A stretch of DNA of 64,000 nucleotides from Timema cristinae. Its lineage: Eukaryota; Arthropoda; Insecta; Phasmatodea; Timematidae. Position 1 is the stretch's first letter. Each line of letters opens with the position of its first letter. The DNA is taken from contig JBCFYV010000001.1 in the NCBI GenBank assembly GCA_039000515.1, forward strand, positions 49,312,032 to 49,376,031, given 5' to 3'. The position numbers and the translations under genes are program-made. The notes under the pieces are model-generated. The model made no database searches. It was not told where the DNA came from and was given only the letters and a program-made list of their open reading frames with translations. Shown piece by piece: positions 48,166 through 59,907 of the stretch.

Positions 48166-48588
48166 ATGTATCTGTATTAATTATATTATTTTGCATCCAC
48201 TATTATTTTCATGAGGATTTGCGATATAAATGTATTTTTTCTATTTTTGGTGTAGACCGCATGGCAGGCGTTCATAAGTCTATCCAGCTTCATCCAACGG
48301 AAAAAGCAAAGCGTTAAAGTATATTATTCATAAATACAATAATATTAAACCTCTTCTTTGATATTTAGTACTGTAATTGTCCAAAGACAATATTTTTTGA
48401 CCAACCACATGTTTGAACGTAGGCCAATACGTAGATTTAGTAGACTGGATCAAGTCCGAGAATATAAACTTTGAGGTAGTTTATATTAAATAAGTTATGA
48501 TAGATCCTTTTCTTGCGTAAATTATAGTAAATATTAATTATTTACTTGTAGCTGTTCAAGATAACTGATTGACACGCTACAGTATATA

Positions 48589-48760
48589 CGTTTGTATTTA
48601 TAAAATTAGTAATATACGTATATATGTTTGTATTTATAAAATTAGTAATGTACGTATATCTGTTTGTATTTATAAAATTAGTAATGAATGTATATTTGTT
48701 TGCATTTATAAAATTAATGATGTACGTATATTTGTTTGTATTTATAAAATTAGTAATGAA
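48589..48760. repeat. 36-bp minisatellite, second array
   Basis: About five units identical in consensus to the array at 44675-44960, in the same orientation. The Harbinger-like copy 2 lies between the two arrays. Confidence 0.95.
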
Positions 48761-49524
48761 AAGAAATTAATAGAATTCCCAACATTTAAAAAAAAAACAC
48801 AAATTAAAGGTAGCCTTCAGCACTAATAATAATATCAAAAAATATATCAACAACTCTAACCTAAACAAAACCAACCAATATTTTAAAAAAAGTGGCATAT
48901 ATTAACTCATCTGTGACTGAAACAGCGTATACATATGGGCGCCAAATTTCTACAATATTTTCTGAACACATCACTGATTTCAAATATGATAGGAATAAAT
49001 CAAATATTTTCTGAACACCTTAAACAGTCAGGACATCAACCTAATCCAATTAAAAAAAGTAGAAAACTAATTTACAACACCTCAAAAGACACAACAATGA
49101 ACACAGCCGAAAATATATTTATTCAAATTGCCTTATTAAATAATAAGAATGTATTGAATGAACAAACAATTTTTGAAAACTAATTACTCATTAATACACA
49201 CACAAAAAAAAAACTCCATTCCTGTCTGCACCCGTTCATCCTTCCATAGTAGCTAATAACCTTTTCGGACAGTGTCGAGGAGACGTGAACCTTTTTTCAC
49301 TTCCTTTTTCTGTCTTTCTCTTTTACAATCTATATATCATATTAAATAAAATAAAATTCAAAATATATCTATCTACTATCTCATTTCACAATATCTCAGT
49401 ACATAATATCTTCCTATATGTATAATATCTGCACCGCCAACCTTATTTATTCCTTCATTGGTATATAAAGGGGGTGGGTGTTTAAATATTAAACATAATA
49501 GAAAGGACGGTGCACAAACAAACA
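48761..49524. other. Intergenic, nothing recognised
   Basis: AT-rich. The 82-codon frame at 48935-49183 (Asn/Ile/Lys-rich) follows the base composition and carries no motif. Confidence 0.35.
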
Positions 49525-51125
49525 TGTTACTTAGTAATGCGAACCAAGGATAAGTGAGAACAATATAATTTAATTAAACAACATACAAAAGCGTGATTAG
49601 GACACTATCTCAATGAGCATAGTCTATAGGTATTTGATAGAAATTAGGTAGCCAGCAATATATACATATGTCAACTAGGGGCGAGAAGCGCCCAATGGAT
49701 GTACAAAAACATACCTGAAAGTCTGACACCATCCAACAACATTATATGTTGACATAATATATTTAGTAGGCTAAAGTATTGGGCGAGTTCTAGTTCGGTT
49801 ATATAGAGCACCTGTGACAAAGGAACTAAGTGAAGCTCTCTCATAGTGGGCAAGGTGTGATTAATATTGAAATGACAAATACCACGGACTGTGCCTAAAT
49901 GGCAGTTAAGCCCCACAAGTTGATCCCCCAACTGGTGTTCAACGAGATACTACCATACAAGTGAATAAATAGTAACACGAGCCGTGCCTGAGAGGCAGAC
50001 GCCGCGCACAAGCGTTACACCCTCAAAGGGGAGAACAAAACATAAAACTAGTGAATCAAGCCCGCGAGCCAAGCCAGATGGGCAGGGGTGGCCCACAGTT
50101 TGAACTCCTGAACCGGAGTTGCATATAGACTTTGTACCTAACTAGATATCATTCCCAGGTCCTTGAATAACTCGAACCATCTTTATCCCAGCCAGCTACC
50201 TCCGGGATAAAAAATGTTCACACTGGGTGAGACGCAGGAAACATTCCCTTTAGGTCCAAGGACTCAGCAGAAGAAATGTTCACACTGGGTGAGACGCGGG
50301 AAACATTCCCTTTAGGTCCAAGGACTCAGCAGAAGAAATGTTCACACTGGGTGAGACGCTGGAAACATTCCCTTTAGGCTGCTGGTTCAAGGTTCAGCAG
50401 AAGAAACGCGTGAAGCGCGAAAATCCATTAGATCTAATTAAATAGAACTCTAAACCCTAAGCATAGCTAACTTAACTAACATTCCTTAAATAACTAATCA
50501 TAGTGCTAATCACTACGCCTCCAAGATATAGACTACTCCTTGTTGTCTCGTGATTATGTAGAGGCCCTAGTTACTTCCTTCTATCCAGTGGATCCAACAT
50601 AGCAACCAACGTGATCATCGTCGAGTACTTTCTTCTCTCGGTGCAGGACGTCCGTAGTACGGATTATTGGTGATAGTTGTAGCCGTGGTCCTTGTAGTGT
50701 TGTGATCACCAATGTGTTCATTGTTATCCTCATTGCAAGCCTACTGCAGCATATATAGTAAGATTCGCAAGTCCTTGTGGGCCTGCCACAAGTGAAGAGT
50801 GGGGCCTTCTTCGGTTGAGTTCTAGAAGGTAGAGTCGCCGAGCGTACAATTCGCGAGCCGCCTTCAGTTAACTCGGAACTTTGGTGAGTGCAGTGCAACA
50901 TTATTTCGAGGCGCGGTCCGTCCCCATTCAAGCGGCGCCTCTTCTGATGGGGCAGGTGTTTTCGTGGGAGAGTCCTGGCAGTTGGTATGTGAAAAGAATA
51001 AACATGTGGTACGAGTATTGTATGTTGAAACAGTATGCTAGAATTAAGTTCCTAATGACTTGCTTGGAGTAATTATTATTCATATTCTGAGGTTTAGTGG
51101 GGCTAAGCTAGTTTATCCCGTTACA
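49525..51125 (-). mobile_element. Possible LTR or leader of an LTR retrotransposon
   Basis: On the minus strand the block starts TGTAACGGGATAAACTAGCT (51125 downward), a typical Ty3/Gypsy-type LTR start. A TATA-like CTATATATG occurs near 50753-50760. The candidate far end at 49525 (plus strand TGTTAC) would close a 1.6-kb LTR. There is no polypurine tract, primer site or target duplication that I can confirm, so the left limit is uncertain. Confidence 0.4.
50209..50403. repeat. 62-bp tandem repeat, three units, inside the LTR-like block
   Basis: ATGTTCACACTGGGTGAGAC recurs at 62-bp spacing (CACTGGG at 50221, 50283 and 50345), each unit continuing GGAAACATTCCCTTTAGG. Short direct repeats like this are common in LTR U3 regions. 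Confidence 0.9.
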
Positions 51126-51639
51126 TAACTTTGACTTCTTATTATATTTTTCCAGAATGATCTCTCACTTTATATATACACGTTAATTATAATTCTCATA
51201 TCAGATTCCTTAATCACACAACCGGGAATACTCAATTACATAGTTTTAATATCTCAGAATTATGTTATTTCATTATTATTCTTTTTTCGATATTATAATT
51301 TATTAAACTTCACTAACTTTGCATGTTATACCCATTGATATATATAATATAACTGGATGGACATCTGTGGTTGAAATTTTTCGAGCATACCATTGTGTGG
51401 GAGAGAAAAAACTTTCGGGTATATCTTTCTCTGCTACACCCATACAAAGCAATGTGGCATTTTGACATCATTCATTAATTCGATTGAATATATGAGATAC
51501 ATCAGTGTGTGATTAGTTAAATGATATAAATATGTTAGTAAAAGCCTTGAAGAGGTTAACAAAGTTCGAAACTGGTTAGTTTTTTCTTTAAATAAGTTGA
51601 TGTAGCCTAATATATACGATAATTTTTTATGGAAGCTCG

Positions 51640-51815
51640 CTTGTAAGGTTTTATCTCGTACCAGAATCCTACCTTATAGTTATCTTTAGGTAGGATAAAA
51701 GACCTTCCAGAAGGAAATTTCTACTTCCGTTCTAAATGGCTGTTCATCCTAGCAAAATATATATATATATATATATATGATAGTATTCTGGTACGAAATA
51801 AAGCTTTACAGATTG
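51640..51815. mobile_element. Short MITE nested in the inverted-repeat element
   Basis: A ~30-bp inverted pair: GTAAGGTTTTATCTCGTACC at about 51643-51662 (continuing AGAATCCTA) and the complement GGTACGAAATAAAGCTTTAC at about 51789-51808. It encloses ~115 bp that includes a (TA)n run at 51756-51778. It is non-coding. Confidence 0.65.
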
Positions 51816-51852
51816 GGATTATTACTAAAATCAGGGTTTAGTAGATATCTTA

Positions 51853-52205
51853 CTTCATACAAGCCCATAACCTAAATTATCATTTGAACGTAAGACTTCT
51901 ACACAAAGTATGTAATTCAAACAAAAGTAATACTGTTTTTAAATAAACTGTTTCATTATGGTTACGTATTGAACTTTCAACAACATATCATTTCTGAAAG
52001 CAATATACAAGATGTGAGCAAGCTTTTTTTTTAATGGTAATATAATACTTTCTACAAGCCAATAACATAAATGATAGTTTGAATGTATGGCCACTACACA
52101 AAGTTTGTCATTCACACAAATGTAATCAAGTTGTAAGATACCTTATTTATTATATTTATTGAACTTTAAATATAATATGGTTTCTGAAACCAATATACAA
52201 GCTAA
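51853..52205. repeat. Diverged ~190-bp tandem duplication
   Basis: ACAAGCCCATAACCTAAATT...GAACGTAAGACTTCTACACA and ACAAGCCAATAACATAAATG...GAATGTATGGCCACTACACA run in parallel. Both continue to a GTTTC/TTTCTGAAA.CAATATACAAG end. The two copies are clearly older than the nested MITE. Confidence 0.75.
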
Positions 52206-52636
52206 TAACCAACTTTAAATATAAGTGTAGTCTTGGCATATTGTAAACAACATTGATAACTACATATTTAAATATGTTAAAGATTTTCTTTGTAATTTTA
52301 CAATATTATCTGTAAAACTGAATTGTATATCCTTTAATGTAATGTTTCTTCGAGAAAGTGTGGTATAATACTTCACTATTTTCAAACAATAAGACTTTTA
52401 TTCATCAGAGACATATTTTCGCATAAGAACATCGAAAGAAACCGTTAAATCTGTCCCCCCACCCCCACCCACCACAGTGTAGCAGACGATAAATTTGAGT
52501 GTCACGCTTTGGTAGTTGGTAATGTATATGTCCATCCAGTTATATTATAGAGATCAATGATTATACCACATTGGCTAACGCATAGTGTTTTAACCATGAT
52601 TTCATCTTGTTTGTTTGTTGGGACTTAAGTAATTCC

Positions 52637-53892
52637 ATGAAAACCCAGCTCCGTTTGAATGAACAAACTGAACGCTAAAGAGCTTTAAGAGATACTGAGA
52701 CGCCTCATCAAACGCAGCTCCGTTTAGATGAGCAAGATGAACGCCAGAGAGCTTTAAGAGCTACTGAGACGCTCCTTCAAACGCAGTTCCGTTTAGAAGA
52801 ACAAGCCCAGCGGCAGGCAGCCATTAGAGTCACAGAAACTACAGAACAGTCACAGATGAGAAGAATCGTTCATGCAGAAATGCAAACCGAACGCTAACGA
52901 ACTTTTATGCGTAACAGTTGATCTGCATTTAATAATTCTGGATTTGATTACGATCCTTTAATTGATTACAAAAATCATACTTTAATTGTTGTTGGTTTTA
53001 TTAATAAAAATTGCCAGTTTTATGATGCTTTAAAATGGAAAGATGAGACCGCAAGGATGTGTTGTTCTAATGGCAAAGTTTCCCTTCCTTTATTTGGTGA
53101 ACCAGAACAACCTCTGAAAACTCTATGTTTATATGATGCAAATGAATCACGGTGCTTTTTAAATATAATTAGAAAGTATAACTCATGCTTTCAAATGACA
53201 TCTTTTGGAGTAGATAAGGAGATAAGAATGCCCGGGTTTTCGCCAATCTTTACCGTACAAGGTCAGATATATCATCAAATTGGTTCGCTTTTTCCAACAG
53301 AGAACTAACAGCATAAATTCTTGCAAGTTTATTCTATGGGCGATGAAGAAAATTAATTAAACCATCGTTGCCTATACATTCAAGTAGTAGAAAGAGATAC
53401 GGTATTAAAAATTCAAAGAATGTTACATAACCACAACATTTTGATAAATACCTTTAAAACCGCAATAGAGAACTAGCCTCAAGAAGATTATAAGTTTGTC
53501 ATCCATGCTGATCGAACTCCACGCGAGAACATGAGAGGCACTATAATGCACCGACAATTAATGAAGTTGCTGTCGTGGTTAGTGGTAACCAGTTCTTTTC
53601 ACGAGACATAGTTTTACAAGCGCACGATAATACACTTACACGCGTAGCCGATACTCATAAGTTTTATGATACTTTGCAGTACCAATTAATTTTTAGCAAG
53701 GGACAGTTGGGATACCATTTTGATATTACACTCATTAATCCCACTACAAAACAGCCAGTTCCCAATAAAAAAAGTGTCATGCATGATTTGTTTCTGGTAT
53801 TTGTTGTTGCTGGGAACATGTTAAAGTTACTATATAAATTCAAGACATATAACTTTATGAAATGTACGAATGTATATCACAAACTTAGATAA
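52637..53892 (+). pseudogene. Helitron Rep/helicase remnant (N-terminal Helitron-like domain)
   Basis: The start contains three 69-bp in-frame repeats (QLRLxEQxERxRALRxTET pattern), as in arthropod Helitron proteins. The Helitron_like_N core follows at about 53057-53308: LPLFGEPEQPLKTLCL, then NIIRKYNSCFQMTSFGV and GQIYHQIGSLFP. A later piece (53575-53790) has FFSRDIVLQAHDNTLTRV and YQLIFSKGQLGYHFDI, the block just before the HUH Rep motif. In-frame stops at 52676 and after 52895, more around 53306-53475, and a frameshift near 53560 kill the gene. The HUH nuclease and helicase are not recognisable downstream. Confidence 0.85.
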
Positions 53893-56800
53893 CGCATCAG
53901 GTGTTTTATGCAATTAAACACGAGGGAAACTAGTTACGCATTTAAACGAAGAAATGGATATTTTGTGTTCATCCCACTTCTGATTTATTGTACCTCACAT
54001 GGTTTAATACTCTCATACTTGCTGATCCAACATAATATGTGCTACGCACATTTGCACAAGTATAACCGCTTTACATGACCCTCACTCACACACCTCTCAT
54101 TCACTGACTATGCTGTCTTTATTTCGCAACAACCAGTCTGGCCAACCTCACATAATAAGTTTTGGTGAGTTTCTGACAGACAAAACTCCATTGCTTCTGC
54201 TCGTAAATATGTATCATGTTTAGCTGTCCAACGAAACTCAAATACAAGGACATTGTGGAATTGAATCATCGTCTAAAGAAAACAGGCCTCTTTTAATCTG
54301 TGAAGGCCAATGCTGGTAGGCTGCGATGCCGCAGGACCATTTCATTGGAAGAGCCAATTCTTCATTCTGTGGAACGCTCACTGAATTCAAGTATACGGCG
54401 ATTAGACACCTGTCACAGATGTTTATGTGGAGAACAGTAAATGACCAATTAGTGTGCCCATTCCAATTACAATCTGTACAGTAGTTTAATACAGCTCTCA
54501 ATTTGTAACACTGTAGGACATTCTGTGAGTGTATGATTCAACACCACGCTACAGATACACAATTCATCAGTAGAGTACTTGTAAAGGATAGAGTAAGATT
54601 AACCAGAAATTGCATTGGCAATATCCACAACTAAAACATTTTGGCCGACACTAATCCAAATGACATCCTGGAGGTCCATTACAATATCAATTCCCCATCA
54701 ACAGTTGGGTGGGAGTTGTGGGTGATATTCTACTAAGGCTGTATGAAATGCCTGCATGATTACAAAGTGACAATTACCAACACTTTCTAAAGAACTTTCT
54801 TCCCTAGCCAATGGACGACAATCCGCTGGCAACGCGGCTGGCCATATGATTGTTTCAGAATGGTGCACATGCACATTGCGACCATTCAGTGGGATCACAT
54901 TTTGAATAATATTATCCCAGGCGATTGTTTGGGCGCAATGGGTCTGCTGCATGGCTTGTGCGTTCTCTCGATCTCACACCTTGGGATTTCAGATTGTGGT
55001 ACTACATAAAGGTAATTGTGGACTCTCAACAGCACAACACAAGAGCTCTGTGGAATGCAAATGTTGCTGCTGGAAGTACTAATGGTAGTTTTTGTTTGAT
55101 CTGACTTTCTTAGTATCTCGATAAAGAAGCGGTCCAAGCAATATTTTGTTTAGTTTCTTTTTCATTGTAGATTCCACTGCATCACTTTATTGTTACAATT
55201 ACCAATCACTGTGTTTAGTGGGGACGGGTAGATAAGGGTGTAGAAATAAGCTAAATCATTTTGTTAAAAAAATCATTCGGAAGGTTTATCCACCAACCAT
55301 TAGTTTTTGCAAGGAACTAAAAGTGAAATCATTAGCTCATTAAAAAACTGGCTGCGTTTTTGGATTGCTTGGAGCCAAATGCTGTGCCCTTTTATAACTG
55401 CCATTTTTTGAGGGGAAAGATAGATAATAAACAAATAAGCTGTGGAGGTGAAGGCTAAAGCCTACCGAGTCTAGTTTTGTTGAAGAAGAGAAGTGAGAGG
55501 TTTGGCAGGTTGGAGGACTCACCAGCTGATCAAGTATGGACCCGTTAGATTTTCCCTCTGATACTAGTGAAATTGGTAGTCATTGATAAAAACATTGCCA
55601 TGACAGTAAAAGTCCTGGAAGATGATATGGATCAGAAGGAGAATCTATGGTTCTGAATAAGAATAACTGTGTGGAAGGTTAGAGGGCATACAGATATAGA
55701 GAGGACGAAGAGAATTAGGTAGTTTAGAGAGAAGGGATGGCGAAAAAAAGGAAGGAAAAAGGGCCCGCCAGCTTTTCGGGCTGGTCTATTTGGTCTGGCT
55801 TGTCTTCCTATTTACCACAATAATACATAGAAATTTGAAAATAAAACACATTTTAACAATGTCTTCGAGATTGTTTTGTTTATATGAATAATTTGCTAAA
55901 AGGAATTATAAGGTTGGTTTTAAAGAAGAAGAGTGTTCTGGGTGAGTCTAAGATATTATTATTGTAAAATAATTAATCTCTTTCACAATTTTCGCTACTG
56001 GTGAAATACACTGACCCACGAATCGTAGAGTGGTTCAGGACTGTTTTTATGACAGTAGCTCTTAGCGTAGATCCTAGTTTAAAGGCCACTTCATCTTTGC
56101 CTGCTGTCACAAGGTAATCTATAATACTATAACAGTAGCCGCTACTCTTAACAATTTAATCAGCTTAAATAAAACTCTAGAAAGAGAGTCACACTCTTCA
56201 CGGCATCTAAATATTTATTCATACATTTGCCGAAAATAAAGAACAAATTCTGCTTGAGTGGTACAGCAATTGACAAGATACAGGAAATGTTTGTATACCC
56301 ATGATGCATTGCAACGCCAACTAGAAACTAATGATTACCAACAAGTTTTATTTTCAAATCTTTTTCCTTTCTCTTGATATGTTGTATGCCCACCGACCCG
56401 CTCCTCTGCCCCCCTTTTAAAGTTCTTCTGGAGCCACTGAACCAGGGACAACTGAATCTGTAGCCAGGAGCTCTGACCTTAAACCACTTATTTAAATAAA
56501 TAAAACCATCACACCATCATGGTTTCTTTGACCATGTAAATAAAGAAATAATAGCTGAGAATTCACTGGATGAGTCGGATTCTCGTTCAAAACTACTGTT
56601 TTTCCTGAGAGGGCCTTTGTCAAAATCTGTTTATCTGTATGAATTCAAAGAATAATTATATAGCAAGAACTAGTTTATTATTATATTGATATATTTTAAG
56701 CATAAAAAGGGCGAATATTTTTGTCAACAGCAATATGGAACAAAATAATGATGACAGGATCTAGGATCTCCTTAAACTGAGCTGGATACAGGATCTAGGA

Positions 56801-57302
56801 TTAACATATCAGAATAAGCTTCACACAAGTCTTTGGCGAGTGATTAATTGTTGATTGTTCTGTCTTATTTCAACACTCCCCCTCACTCGTCAGAATCGTT
56901 GTCCAAGTCCAAGAGCACATACTAGTTGTCTATGTCTAGAAGAGGCCAATGCCTTGGTGAGAACATCAGCTTCAAGTCTCCGTTGGCTTGAAGTTGATGA
57001 TGATGTCTCTAACCTGTACCTTTTCTCTAATGAAGTGTTCTCCAATGCTGATTTGGTTGGAATTTGAGCTTATGATGTTATTCTTAGTCAAACTTTGTGC
57101 ATACAAATTGTCATTAAGTATTTCGATTGATTGGTGAGGCACACCCATGTGAAATTTAAAGCATATCAATTTATAATAATGTTTTTCTACGAACGTAAAA
57201 GTGTTTAGATTAAAAAAATACAAGTTTATAATTACACTGCTATTATTTTAGTAACAAATTAAAATTTTCTATTTTCTTTTATTAAACTTAATAAAAATGT
57301 TT
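53893..57302. other. Unresolved block downstream of the Helitron
   Basis: At 54238-55137 several overlapping minus-strand frames of 80-87 codons have moderate GC and ordinary protein composition but no recognisable domain; they may be a decayed transposon gene. A 16-codon frame from ATG 55536 (MDPLDFPSDTSEIGSH) is too short to call. Elsewhere nothing is recognised. Confidence 0.3.
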
Positions 57303-57374
57303 TTGTATACAAGATTATTATTAGCACCGCGTCTTACTACCCGTTCGGGTTATACGCACAACTTGTATACAAGA
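57303..57374 (-). repeat. Tail-only SINE/LINE insertion with perfect 12-bp target duplication
   Basis: The palindromic 12-mer TTGTATACAAGA occurs at 57303-57314 and 57363-57374. The 48 bp between is the reverse complement of just the shared SINE tail, CCCGAACGGGTAGTAAGACG with flanking bases, ending in an (AAT)n-like run. No head or body is present. It is an extreme 5' truncation of a SINE or of its partner LINE. Confidence 0.9.
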
Positions 57375-57835
57375 ACTTAACAGGAACTGAGATAGTACAA
57401 AATATTGATTTTTTCATTAAAAAAAATTTGTAGTATATTTTTTCACTAAAAGGAATACAAAAATTAGTGTGCACTTTAATATATATATTTTTTATTGTTT
57501 GAAGCATCCTATTACCTACGACACTCCCCTCACAAACTTCGTTTGGGAGAGCGCGTGTTATTGACAAATATGATTTAAATTCAATATTCAAGGCTCTGTT
57601 TATAAATATCGAATGGGGAGGACGCGAGTCTATAATTATGTTATTGACAACTATTATTTTAATTTAATGATCAGGTAGTAGCTATAGATATATGCGACAC
57701 TATACCATGTACCCTCTACGTTGTACTGTATATTGGTTTCAGCCATAGTCCAACGAACCTATCCAAGAGTGTCCTAGCTATATATATTGCAGCATTATAT
57801 CGTGATACAATGCTTCTTTGTTCCAGTGAACAGCA
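57375..57835. promoter_or_regulatory. Upstream region of the exon candidate, with TATA-like box
   Basis: AT-rich. TATATATA lies at 57779-57786, about 50 bp before the ATG at 57836, a plausible TATA box for a short 5' UTR. No other element is assigned. Confidence 0.3.
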
Positions 57836-57992
57836 ATGCCACTAAGTATTAAAGAGAAGATATTGATTGGGGTCGGGGTTGCGGGGTTGTGCTGGGGGGC
57901 ATATAAATGCTATTGTTACATTCGCCGGGCGAACGGTGGGGATGATGATGATGATGCGACTGTGTTGTCATCAACCCGTCCCCCACCCCCAC
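57836..57992 (+). CDS. Candidate first exon: N-terminal membrane anchor protein, unknown
   Basis: The ATG at 57836 opens MPLSIKEKILIGVGVAGLCW, continuing GAYKCYCYIRR, an Asp run (residues 36-40) and STRPPPP. Residues 9-23 form a hydrophobic glycine-rich helix followed by basic residues, the pattern of a signal anchor (ER or outer mitochondrial membrane). The frame ends in a strong donor, C|GTAAGTAC at 57993. If unspliced, it would stop at 58015 as a 59-residue protein. CpG-rich codons (CGCCGGGCGAAC) stand out from the AT-rich surroundings. The layout vaguely recalls ARMC10/ARMCX-type anchors but I cannot assign a family. No acceptor was found before the Gypsy LTR at 58601, which would then lie in the intron. 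Confidence 0.5.
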
Positions 57993-58015
57993 GTAAGTAC
58001 AAACACACATTTTGA

Positions 58016-58600
58016 AAGGCTACCCAAATGTAGAATAAGAAAAAATGGGTGTGTGTACTTATGTACGCGCGTGAGAAGTTATACTTCTTTGGCATCATTA
58101 AATAATTTTGTTTCTTTATTTTGTAAATATTAAATAACCAATAATAAATTAATAATATTTAGTATTAATTATGTTAAATAATAATATTTTAATTTATATC
58201 AATAAATAATACATACGGATAGTTAACCTCAATTATATTGGAGCACTTGAAAAAGTTTATAAGCACAATTTTTTTCAATAATATTTACGAATAGTAAATA
58301 ATATTAATCAAAATATTCAATTTAAATCACTACTGAGTATAATTTATTAGCACATATATAATTCGCACGTGTATGAAACTAAAACACGTGTTGTGAATGT
58401 AGAAACTAGAAACATGTGGATAAATATTATATATGGATGGCCTGCAGCCAGAGTGAACTAACTCAATTTTATATATTTTTCAGTATGAAGGTTTTAATGA
58501 TTTTAAAGTTTGGAGCCTCATGGTTTTGCATCAAACACTTAAATCTAATTTTTTTTTGTGATTAATATTTCTTTATATATTTCTTTAGAGGTACTTTCTA
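58016..58600. other. Presumed intron or intergenic, AT-rich
   Basis: Nothing recognised besides AT-rich sequence and a short C run at the LTR edge. Confidence 0.35.
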
Positions 58601-59907
58601 TGTAACCCCCCCCCTTCATATGATTTGATAGGTTCAAATTTCAATAAATAAAAGGTAGGTCAGTTACAAGAGAGTTTATTTTATTCTACAAACAACTAGC
58701 AGACATACAAGAGCGAGGCACTCTAGGAAAGTCGAGTGACTGGCCGATAAGGGCCGAAGTAAACAATAAATAAAGGGACAAGACCCCAAGTCGTTAAGAG
58801 AAAACAGAATGATTAATACCAACGTAGTCATAATTAAATTGACCCTCGCAGAAGGCGACTAACCTAGCAGGAAAGTTAAATACAAGTAATATGTATAGGT
58901 CTACACGACCTGGCGATGCCGACACTATATTGACATAAGTATGAAGTTTTATAATAGACTGCCATTGTAAGGCGCGACAGAGAAAATGATTTACCTAAAC
59001 CTAACCTGTTACAATAGATCCCAATCAAATTAGTTCAATCTAATTATTATTATTGTAATAACCAATGTGCTGGGTGCACGGGCTCGCGCCCCCCGAGTTG
59101 AGTAACAATTTAAAAAGAATCACAATCGTAACAAACCTTTAACTTTTAGCAAGCAGAACAACTATTTTAAAATAAGTTACACGTTAAACAGAAAAAATTA
59201 GCACCCCAAGATGGCGACATGCTAAAGTTCCATTAGCGCCCCAAGATGGCGCCATGCTAAAGTTCCAACCCGTCCGTGAGGCGGACACAACGTTAAGTAC
59301 AAAGAAAAAAGCTAGCGCATAAACCATAATGGCTGACAGGCAAATCCTGCAGTCTCAGAGAAATATAGCTATTAGTAATCATGATTTATATTTAAAGTTG
59401 AAACTTAAATTTTGAACAATTTAACCCAAACATAATTTAGAAAACGTCGAACAACGACCTACGTCTAAATCTAAGACAAGTGTCTCACCTAATCGAGTGC
59501 AGAGAAATGAGTGACATCACTACACAGTCCAGCCGTTATATACTGTACAAAGTCAATCACGTGTTCACAAACGGCGGGAATCACACTGGGACGAAGGGAG
59601 AGGGGTGTACGTTGCTTCGACAGAAATCTCGATTATTCTCGTGATAATTTCAAATCACGCGCCGGTGGATGAGTCTTGTTTCACTCGAACACAACCGTCG
59701 GCGCATACGGGTTAGCGCATCTTGATGTTCAATTGTCCGAGTCTTGCTCTAATCGGGCCTCGAGCCACGGGCGGTCAGTAAGCCGCGTGATGTTGAGTGG
59801 AGTTGAGTGCGCGTGTTTCATGAAGTCGAGATCCAGCCCAGTCAAAGGGGACCAGATCAGGTGAGCCAGATCGTCCATGTTTGCATTATGTCTGTGATAA
59901 CGTCACA
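58601..59907 (-). mobile_element. 3' LTR of a Ty3/Gypsy element
   Basis: On the minus strand the LTR starts TGTGACG at 59907, right after a polypurine tract (AAGGGGGGA, 59911-59919), and ends GTTACA at 58601. The TGTRAC/GTTACA ends are inverted, giving 1307 bp. It contains a TATA-like TATATAAC (about 59533-59540, minus) and AATAAAATAAA polyadenylation-type signals near 58675-58685. The target duplication cannot be tested because the 5' LTR is not in the window. Confidence 0.8.
59205..59280. repeat. 38-bp tandem pair with YY1/Pho-like motif, in the LTR
   Basis: Two adjacent units read TTAGCACCCCAAGATGGCGA and TTAGCGCCCCAAGATGGCGC, each followed by CATGCTAAAGTTCCA. The AAGATGGCG core matches the known YY1/Pleiohomeotic binding sequence. 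It sits in the LTR upstream part relative to transcription or in R/U5; the exact position depends on the start site. Confidence 0.6.

Larger units (their letters stand above)
51333..52559. mobile_element. 1.2-kb inverted-repeat DNA element
   Basis: The outer repeats contain a perfect 22-bp inverted pair, TATAATATAACTGGATGGAC plus AT at 51343-51364 and its complement at 52528-52549. The homology extends about 10 bp further out (CATTGAT on both sides) with mismatches. The interior has no transposase frame but holds a nested MITE and a diverged internal duplication. The family is not identified; outer limits are uncertain by about 10 bp. Confidence 0.7.

Noticed and set aside
50881..51072. 63-codon plus-strand frame as a gene
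   Set aside because: It lies within the LTR-like block and has no motif or splice context.
54238..55137. Minus-strand frames as a second transposase gene
   Set aside because: Composition is protein-like but I could find no domain motif, order or catalytic residues, so I left it as unresolved.
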